Assembly: GCA_039545315.1 (NCBI GenBank)
Contig: BCIM01000012.1
Coordinates: forward strand, 487,822 to 551,821
Direction of reading: 5' to 3'
From: Kondoa malvinella
Taxonomy: Eukaryota > Basidiomycota > Agaricostilbomycetes > Agaricostilbales > Kondoaceae
DNA: 64,000 bases
The position numbers and the translations under genes were made by a program. Every line of letters begins with the position of its first letter. Within the stretch, counting starts at the first letter, position 1. Of the stretch, positions 56,284 through 64,000 are shown one piece after another. The notes under the pieces were generated by a model that saw only the letters and a list, made by a program, of their open reading frames with translations, was not told the origin of the DNA and searched no databases.

Positions 56284-58315
56284 ATGTCTGCTGATCAAGT
56301 CTCCGATTTCGTTGATGTGCTCAAGGGACTTGATCCGTCTGTCGATGTAAGATTGTTCGCTCCAGGTCTCTCTCCATTTCGTACTGATCCCATATCTACA
56401 GCCCTACAAGTATGTGCAAGAACAATTGCAAGCCAGTATGGTGTGAGTGATTTGGTTGGAATTGCTTGCACAGCTGAGATGACAAGTCAATAGTCCCGCA
56501 ACGTCTGCCAAATCTCTCAGTGTATCTGAAGGCTGTCGCTGATGCCCTACTGTCTACAGCTCTCAAGCCTTCAAGAATCTGCTCAAAGCAAATTATGCAT
56601 TCGCTACCGTCGGTCTCCTGGCTGGTCTGGTTGCCATTATCGCAAAAAGCATGTCGCGTGGTTTGTGGATCGTGAGAAGACGGCCCACTGCCCATGGTGT
56701 TCTCTGGACTCCAAGCATGTGTACACCGCTTTAGAAGAAACTGCAGGCTGACCGGCTCTCGTACAGATACGACTCTCTTCTTGGTCACACTCAGCTGCAT
56801 TTTCTTCGTCTGTATGTCTGTATTTCACATGGCTAGCCCGGCCCTCATATTTGGCAGTCTCTATATTGGCAACATACTATTACATCGATGCCTTCGTAGG
56901 CGGACGTTATAGCTCGTTGAACATGTGGTTTCATTATCCGCTATACCAGCCTTTGCTGTGGTGTAAGTATCACCGTTTGTCACTCAACGCTGTAACTGAA
57001 ACTCTTCGAATAGTGATCCACTCGGAATGCTGGGTAAGGCGTCATCCGCAGCCAATCTCTGTTATCTTACCCGTATGATAGGGCGCAGCAGCTTCTGGCA
57101 TCATCCAGTCAAAGGCAGCAGCTACCTCTAGGCGAGACTCTGCCAACCGATTGAACCGTGTCACTGGACCTAAGAGCTTGTTCACCGCCGTATCGCCTCG
57201 CTTCGTCAATTGGATTTTCAGCTCATTCTATCTCGTCCATGCGGCTATGTAGGTGGCAGTCTGATCGATTGTCGAAACAGTTGCTGATCTGAAGTGTAGT
57301 ATCTTCACTCTCTTCTGTCGAATGGCTTTGGGTGCGGAATCAGGCGATGCCGCCTACCACCGCCTTTATGACAGCCTACAAGTCTCGAGCGACAATTGGC
57401 GTCCTGGTCAGACTTTCGCACTTTCGCTTACCTTCATCCAGAAATTCGGCGAATACACCTCCACTATGACAGAACAATTTTTGCCTCGTTCGACGTAAGT
57501 ATTTTCAACCGAGATAGCCAACTTACTGACCTTATATGCAGAATTGCTATGCGCGGCTTCGGTCTATTACTGTTGGCGCAACTTCTCATCTTCATCCCCA
57601 TAGCGCTGCGATATCACTCGCTCCTAGGTCAGCAGCTCAAATACCTCAAAAGCACATCGTTCGACAGAAAACGCGTTGCCCCGCTGCAGAGGTCCTATCT
57701 GATTCTACGAGGGCAATCGGTGGGAGTACTAGGACTTTCAATTACGTATAGTAAGAAGCCTGTTACAAGTCGTCGCTGTTGCTGATTCGTTTCGCAGTCA
57801 CGTTGGGACTATCGATGGGTTTTGGAGGTCAAGAACAGTTCACGCTTCCGAAGCACCTGGAACGCAATATCATTTGTGGATTGTATTGTATGCCACCTCC
57901 CGCTCGATACGTCGAGGGCTAATGGTTGATGCAGTCTTCTCCCTTATCGCTGCACCGATGAATGTACTGCTAGCATGGCGAGCTATCAGACCTTTGCTCA
58001 ACCGCAAGGCAGTCGACGTTACGCAAACCTCTTCAATGTCAGGCATCCAGATCCATGTAAGGCCCTTGCTTTCCTTCCTGATTTCGCTAATCCCATCATT
58101 AGACTGAAGTCGCTACCGCAGTCGACGTGGACGAGAAAACGACCAAAGAACTGACCAAAGACTCGAATCGCTACCCTATCGAATACCTTTGTGTCCTTTA
58201 CGAAGAGACGGAAGAGCTCAATCAGGTGCCTGTAATCAAGCTGCATCAGCTTGATAGGGATATGCCTTTAAGAATTGCAGAGGAGAAAGGCGAAGATGAG
58301 AAGGGCGACTGTTAG
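56284..58315 (+). CDS. Uncharacterised multi-helix membrane protein
   Basis: Starts MSADQVSDFVDVLKGLDPSV. Careful splicing (introns after QYG, near 56518-56560, 56716-56765, 56812-56857, 56963-57013, 57032-57081 and others) gives about seven or eight membrane segments: YAFATVGLLAGLVAIIA, TTLFLVTLSCIFFVF with ILATYYYID, FVNWIFSSFYLVHAAM with IFTLFC, GFGLLLLAQLLIFIPIAL, SVGVLGLSITY, ICGLYWIVLYATS and DAVFSLIAAPMNVLLAW. A Ser/Arg-rich loop (SKAAATSRRDSANRLNR) lies in the middle. The C-terminal tail is charged (VDEKTTKELTKDSNRY). The topology recalls seven-helix receptors, but I recognise no family. It lies immediately upstream, same strand, of another multi-helix gene, with different sequence. 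Confidence 0.65.
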
Positions 58316-58849
58316 ATAAATAGCGCGGGTGTCGAGTTACAAATGGAATACAAGGCTATCAGTGCAGCTTTCGGTACTTTACACGTCATACAGCATTTCT
58401 ACATTTCTAGTCCAGTCGACTGTCTTTTGATGTGCACGAATACCAAGCAATCGAATCTGTTAAAGCAAGCCCAGGAGCTTAGCATACGCGACAAGCCGTC
58501 ATAAGCGATTGCCCAAGCTTGTTGTTATCAAGCCGCTGTGATCTTGCGCATCTCGAAGAGGCAGCGTCCCATGTCTTCCCTCTTTCTGCCCTTTGGTTAC
58601 GTGTGACGATGTTGCTACGTGGAATGCATCTACACTATCCGCGCTATGTTGGATTGCTTTGCAACTTTGGGCGTCACTAAGCAAAGAAGAGCTAAATGAG
58701 TGACAAGGCAATTTAGTCGGCATGAAAGAACACATTCAAAGGGCATCTGGTCCTCAGATTTGCCTCAAGCTACTCCTCTTCTCTCTTTCCCGCTTTCTTT
58801 CTTGCCTCTCGCACTGCTGTCTTTCAATCTTTCACTTGCTTTCCCTGAC

Positions 58850-60542
58850 ATGGACGCCGCTGCACCCCCTCCACCAACCGCTGCTCAGCTCAAGGTGAAC
58901 CCCTCTGCCATGCCTGTCTGAGCACTTTGCTAAAATTCGTCTAGGAGCTCGAGTCTGCCTTGTACTGGGGCGACTTTACACTCGTCGCTTATAGTTGCTT
59001 CTTTACACTTCTTTGCTATGATATTCTCGTGAGTAGCTAGTAACACCCAGAAAGGCTCAGCTGACACGCACGTGTAGATCACGCTGCCTGAAGAACGCTC
59101 CAAGATCTGGAAGGCTCGCGCCAGCTTGGTCAAAGGCATGTATCTATTCAATAGATACTGTGAATCCTTTCATCTTTGCTTTGTGATCTGGGCTGACTTT
59201 GCCATAGTCGGACTTGGTGCTTTCTTATGCGTTCTGCTGTAATGCTTCTCCTGTAAAGACTCGGCTTTCTCCTAATCCGTTGCGCAGCATGTACAATATT
59301 CAAGTCACTACTGCCACCTGCCTTCGCTGTGAGTGACTTCAAGAGACCTGAGTGTGATTGACTGTTCTCACAGATGTCAAATGGGAGCCTGCCTTGATGA
59401 TACCCGTCTTTGCATGCTACCAGTCTATTCTGGCCGGTAAGTTCAATTGATTCGCCTCGTAAACTTTGCTGATACTTGTATAGTCCGCTGCTATGCTCGT
59501 GAGTCCAAGTGTTCTGCGATTGGAAAATCTCAGGTTAACTTGAACATACAGTCTGGGGCAGGAATCGTAAGCTTGCACTTCAACAGCGGCTCCAGTTCGC
59601 TCATCTTTGTCTCGCGTCTGCTCTAGTATATGTCGCTGGTGGACTCGGCGCACTTATCCTCTGCAATGTGGTCTATCAAGCATATGTCGTGAGCCAGACC
59701 ACGGCTATCGCCGTTCCGTAAGCTCTCTTTACTCTAGTTTACAATCGCTAAGCGTTCCGAAGTGGCTACGACAAATTCTCCTGCATTGTCACTGGCGACA
59801 ATCGACTCATCAGTGGCTATTTCTTGCTTCCTCTAGCTGTGGACCTTGTGATCACGATTGTCAGCTTTTGGAAGATTATCGAATTGACGAAAAAGACCGA
59901 CTCGCCTGTGTTGCGTGTCTTTGCTCGAGAGGGTGCTTTGTTCTTCTCTGTCGTCTTCTTTTGCAATCTGGCTAATGGTAGTAAGTCTCCTTTGTCTTTG
60001 TTGCTTGTCTTTGCTGATGCTTGCGGCAGTCCTCTACCTTCAAGTGAGTTTTCCTTAATATGGTAGGTTTTACCGCTAAACATCCTGACATAGCCATATC
60101 AACCTGTCTCGAGCATATTTGCTGGGGCGGCCACAATTCTCTCTTCCATTTCTTCCGCCAAACTCATCCGTATGTGCTCTGCTTCCTCACCGACCTATCA
60201 GCTAAATCCCTTCACAGTTTCGCTCCGATCCACTGAAGCCTTTCACGAAACGCACAATGCAGACAGTCGCAACATCAGCAACCCTGCTTTGAAACCACTG
60301 TCTCGTCGTACCGCTACTGCCAACCTGTCTTTGACTCATGAAAATGCCTTTCACAACGACGTTGATCGAGAGGATGAGAAAGTCACTCCTGATGAGATTA
60401 GGATGAATGATTTGGAGAGCTACGGTCCTGATGTGGGAGAGTAAGTACTTTCCGAGATGTGCGTTTTGAGTGATCTGATACTCTGGGCAGCAAATCAAAC
60501 ATTCTGGTCACCAAGACGCGCACCGTCGAATATGGTGCTTAG
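58850..60542 (+). CDS. DUF6533 seven-helix membrane protein
   Basis: Starts MDAAAPPPPTAAQLKVNPSA. The DUF6533 block is clear: LVAYSCFFTLLCYDILITLP, then EERSKIWKARASLVKGMYLF and NRYC, the conserved YD...TLPEE...W...W...NRY pattern of this mainly basidiomycete family. More helices follow: a Trp-containing FADVKWEPALMI segment, LASALVYVAGGLGALILCNV, GYFLLPLAVDLVITIVSFWK and REGALFFSVVFFCNLAN. A Ser/Asn-rich cytoplasmic tail (NADSRNISNPALKPLSRRT) ends VTKTRTVEYGA with TAG at 60540 after an intron near 60440-60490. The function of DUF6533 proteins is unknown; receptor-like topology is often suggested. Introns are many and several joins in the first half are approximate. Confidence 0.78.
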
Positions 60543-60650
60543 GCTAGTGATATGCTGGAACGGACAGAAGGGGAAAAAGATTATGGAATCCGTCACTCAT
60601 TTCAACTTTCGTGTCATTGCATGTTTTGAATTCGGACAACGCTCATATGA

Positions 60651-61384
60651 ATGATGAACATCCGGCATGAGTGGCAGCTGCGATGCGTAGCAGCCAAGCA
60701 CATTCGCGCCTACAGCAGTCGTAAACCTAAGCCTAAGCCCAGGCCAATCTTAGCTCGATACGCAGTCACGACTCGGGACTTGTTTCGCATTCAACCTAGA
60801 ACAAGATGCGAATTGCGAGATCGGGACAAGATGCTCAAGATGGGAAAGACTGATTACGATGTGATATTGGGCCGCGATGGGCTGGTTCATCCTAATAGCG
60901 GACCCAGGTCAAAAGGTCTGTCTATGCTGATTTCGGTAGGAGTGAGGAGAGTGGGCTAAGGCAAATAGTAGGACGCAATGGCGCTTCATGCAGGGGTATG
61001 TGTGGACCGCTAAAAGATCAAGTGCAACAAATGCCAGGCGATCACCCGATCATCTACCGCCTACCTAAAGGTTTTCTTTCTCTCCCCTCTCCTGCTTCTA
61101 TTCAGCCGCTGATGAGATGTTGAAAAGGAACTACACTCCCACCTTCACTCATACTTCTGCGTGAAGACAGAAGTCAATATTCGATCCAACCTAAACACAA
61201 GATGACGCTCTCTGAACTTGCATGGGAGATTACTTATTTGTTGAAAAGGAAGGCAGAGTTGATTTCGAAAAGGGACTTTACGCGTCGCTATGTTGAAGTG
61301 AGGGAGGGTCCGGAAAATTTACACGAACCAGAGCAGTCAATCGAGGAAGAGGAGGACGATTGGATGGAAGCTTATCGGGGTTGA
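60651..61384 (+). CDS. Tse2-like ADP-ribosyltransferase-toxin-fold protein
   Basis: Three exons: 60651-60915, 60969-61070 and 61128-61384. Short family-like blocks appear in order: GLVHP and GP in exon 1, NGAS and IIYRLP in exon 2, LILLRE, QYSIQP and MTLSEL in exon 3, matching my recollection of fungal proteins with the Tse2 ADP-ribosyltransferase toxin domain (Pfam ADPRTs_Tse2), named after a Pseudomonas type VI effector. The N-terminus is basic (RHEWQLRCVAAKHIRAYSSR, then KPKPKP), possibly a mitochondrial presequence. The C-terminus is acidic (SIEEEEDDW). Whether it is enzymatically active or toxic is unknown. It sits between a membrane-protein gene and DBP4, with no recognisable immunity gene beside it. 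The family call rests on motif memory, not a search. Confidence 0.62.
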
Positions 61385-62056
61385 TGAGATGTGATCGAAA
61401 CAGGAAGAGCGCAGGAAGAGCGCGGAGCATTTGCGTTGCAAGATCGACTTGACTTACGCAAGCGGACAGACAAGCCAAGGACAAGGCAATAGCAATACAG
61501 CACGTCCAGCAAACAACAGAGTGTACTCCGATCAAAAGAGGAAATGGCGCGCAGGACAATGATGTTCGTGTTGCAAGAGAAGCAGATTGCCTGAGAAGGG
61601 GAGAAAGAGAAGCAGATAACAGATGCGCGCACGACACGATGTACATGTAACATTGCAAGACCTACTACTACTTGTACAGCTGGAGTTGACCTTGACAGAC
61701 ACCTAAAGCGAGAAACATCAGCTCTCGCTCTTGCTACATACACTTTTTCCAAGGAGTGAAAAGGTTCAGACGTGTAATGTTGGACTCATTGATAAAATCT
61801 CATACGCAAATTACTGTGAACCCAAACAACTGTTGAGCACAAGTACAGCGCAACCGAGGTATGGACGACTCACTCCATGCCCGAAGGCGTTTTTATATGT
61901 GTTCATCAAGAAAAGGAGCAGAGTGACGCAACGATTGGACGGATGGACTCACTATGCAGCTATGAATGCGTGCGGCAAACTGTGCGGAAGGCGAATGACG
62001 GTGCAGGAGCAACAAACATATTTTCAATTTTTTCCCGTCAACAGCGTCTCCGTGCA
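61385..62056. other. Intergenic region upstream of DBP4
   Basis: About 670 bp. A perfect tandem pair of AGGAAGAGCGC lies at 61402-61423. The minus-strand frames (61278-61752) are Leu/Ser-rich and look like chance. No gene supported. Confidence 0.4.
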
Positions 62057-64000
62057 ATGTCCAAGCTATCAAGCAAAGCAAAAGGCAAACAGCCAATGAA
62101 ACAGAAAGCCAAACAAAAGTCTAGACGAGAAGAAGGAGCTCAAGTGATTGCGCAGTTGCAAGAACGAGTTGATGCTTTGGACGCAAGAGGATCTTACAAG
62201 TCGTTTGGGGACCTGCCGTTGTGCTCTCAGACTTTACAAGGACTCGAGAATGCGAAGTATACCACTTTGACACCGATCCAAGCGAAAGCGCTGCCTCTAG
62301 CTATCAAGGGTGAGTTGTCTGCCTTGGAGAGATCTCTAGCTGATATGCCGTGTGAACAGGTCAAGATGTACTCGGTTCAGCGAGAACAGGATCAGGCAAG
62401 ACGCTGGCTTTCCTTATTCCCATCTTGGAAGGACTCTATCGCAAGAAATGGGGACCTATGGATGGACTAGGCGCTTTGATCATTAGCCCAACTCGAGAAC
62501 TCGCTGTGCAAATCTTTGAAGTGCTGAAAAAGATTGGTGGTCAGCATACTTTCTCTGCCGGTTTGATTATTGGAGGCAAGAATCTCAAGGATGAGAAAGA
62601 GCGCTTGTCTGGCATGAATATTCTTGTCGCTACACCTGGAAGATTGCTACAGCATATGGATCAAACTGTGGGCTTTGAAGCAGATAATCTGCAAGTGCTC
62701 GTGTTGGATGAAGCGGATCGTATATTGGATCTTGGTTTCGCTTCTGCCTTGAACGCCATTGTTGCAAATCTGCCTGAAGAGCGTCAAACCCTTCTCTTTT
62801 CCGCTACGCAGACCAAATCAATCAAAGACCTCGCTCGCCTTTCTCTGAACGAACCGGAATACGTTTCTGTCCGTGATGGACCACAAACTCAATCAGAAGA
62901 AACCAACACCAACCTTGACGTACCCGCCTCCTTATCACAACACTACCTAGTAGTCAACCTAGACGACAAGCTTAACCGGTTATGGTCATTCATCAAAACG
63001 CACCTGTACCAGAAAACAATCGTCTTTCTCTCTTCATGCAAGCAAGTCCGTTTCGTTTACGAATGTTTCAGACAACTCCGACCTGGTGTACCTCTGCTCC
63101 ATTTACATGGCAAACAAAAACAAATGCAACGTTTGGAAATCTACAATCGCTTTGCGGCATCGGAACACGCTTGTTTGTTTGCTACAGACGTTGCTGCTCG
63201 AGGTCTAGATTTCCCTAACGTTGGCTGGGTTGTTCAATTGGATTGTCCGGAAGATGTTGATACGTATGTTCATCGTGTTGGTAGAACAGCGAGGTATACT
63301 GCAAAGGGAAAAGCGTTGATGTTTCTTTTGCCGAGTGAAGAGGAAGGAATGGTCAAGAGGTTGGAGGCGAAGGGTGTTAAAGTAGATCAGATCAAGGCGA
63401 GGGATAGTAAGCAGATGGATGTGAGGAAACAGTTGCAGAGTTTGGCTTTTAGGAGTACGGACATAAAGTTCTTGGCTCAGAGGGTTCGGTCCATTTCAAT
63501 TTGCTCAGAAACGAGCTAATAGAGGGTGGGCTTGACAGGCATTCATTTCCTACGTCCGGTCAATCTATCTACAGAAAGACAAGCGCGTCTTTAAGCTCGA
63601 CGAATTACCTCTCGAAGCTTTCGCACTGTCACTCGGTCTAGCCGGTGCCCCTCAGCTCAAATTCCACAGCAAAGCCGATGCCTCGACAAAGAAGAATGCT
63701 CCTCGGGCTGTTGATGCGCTCAAAGATGGCGCAGCTGGTGGTGATTTGGATGAATCGTCAAGTGAAGAAGAGGAAGTCGAGACAGGCAAGAACGTCTTTG
63801 GTACTGTTTCTGGGGGTGCTCTAGATGCGGAAGAGAAAGATCAGGTCAGTCAAAGTTGGACACGAATCAGCGTAAGAGCTGATCAACATCCATGGATGAC
63901 AGACTGCCAAAACTCGCTATGACCGAATGTTTTCGCGCAAGAATCAAAACATTTTGTCTGAGCATTACAACAAGCTTGTCGAGCGAGAAGACGAGCAAGA
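62057..64000 (+). CDS. DBP4: DEAD-box RNA helicase DBP4 (3' partial)
   Basis: Nucleolar helicase needed for 18S rRNA maturation and U14 snoRNA release. It starts [20 protein letters not shown]; the basic N-terminus and [13 protein letters not shown] are typical of Dbp4. Motifs in order: [20 protein letters not shown] and TPIQAKALP (Q motif), ARTGSGKT (motif I, after an intron near 62310-62358), [27 protein letters not shown] (DEAD), LLFSATQT (SAT), [32 protein letters not shown] and HRVGRTARY. After an intron (about 63491-63538), [20 protein letters not shown] and [18 protein letters not shown] give the family-specific C-terminal domain. An acidic segment ([11 protein letters not shown]) and a further intron near 63846-63900 follow. 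The coding sequence continues past the right edge. Confidence 0.93.

Noticed and set aside
55972..56298. 108-codon minus frame between STT3 and the multi-helix gene
   Set aside because: No motif, overlaps the next start codon, and looks like a chance frame.
1..64000. CRISPR arrays, rRNA, tRNA, transposon ends, biosynthetic clusters
   Set aside because: I looked for repeat-spacer structure, tRNA B-box sequences with matching arms, terminal repeats, transposase/reverse transcriptase motifs and PKS/NRPS cores; none was convincing by eye. A tRNAscan and RepeatMasker run would settle this.

Overview
The window looks like nuclear DNA of a basidiomycete fungus. Genes lie on both strands and are cut by many short introns, mostly about 40-60 nt, with GTRNGT-type donors and CAG/TAG acceptors. 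The gene set is ordinary fungal housekeeping plus families typical of Basidiomycota, such as a DUF6533 seven-helix protein. I see no bacterial or phage operon structure, no CRISPR array, no rRNA, no convincing tRNA and no intact transposon. I cannot name the species. All functions below come from reading translated exons and family motifs; no database search was run.

Layout. 1-7 kb: the C-terminal part of a UBP12/USP15-type deubiquitinase, an alanine-glyoxylate aminotransferase (AGX1-like) and a mitochondrial class 2 dihydroorotate dehydrogenase with an unusual C-terminal extension. 7.4-14.3 kb: two GNAT acetyltransferase genes, each with an apparent one-base frame break, a Ser/Pro-rich membrane protein, MAM33 (mitochondrial p32), and an APA1/APA2-type Ap4A phosphorylase. 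14.7-21.6 kb: an unrecognised gene, a homeodomain gene lacking the invariant Asn51, a second Ser/Thr-rich membrane protein, the mitochondrial rhomboid protease PCP1, and another unrecognised locus. 22-32 kb: a full-length ABCC transporter, a third Ser/Thr-rich membrane protein and a DHA1 MFS transporter. 32-41 kb: an unrecognised gene, a kinase-like protein, a small secreted Kex2-site protein, a CDC4-like F-box/WD40 protein and a TPR/DnaJ co-chaperone. 41.5-47 kb: RCF1, CBP3 and MUS81. 47-52.4 kb: an unrecognised gene with an internal exon-plus-intron duplication, a second MFS transporter, and TFIIE-alpha (TFA1). 52.6-64 kb: STT3, an uncharacterised multi-helix protein, a DUF6533 protein, a Tse2-like ADP-ribosyltransferase-toxin-fold protein, and the DEAD-box helicase DBP4, which runs off the right edge.

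How the genes relate. This is a eukaryotic neighbourhood, so most neighbours are functionally unrelated. One theme is mitochondrial biology: DHODH, MAM33, PCP1, RCF1 and CBP3, the last two adjacent and both serving respiratory complexes. Another is the cell surface: three single-pass Ser/Thr/Pro-rich proteins, an ABCC and two MFS exporters, two multi-helix membrane proteins, and STT3. The most unusual items are the Tse2-like protein, the Asn51-less homeodomain, the repeated Kex2-site secreted peptide, the intron-bearing exon duplication, and an 18-nt microexon carrying the DPWF motif of STT3.
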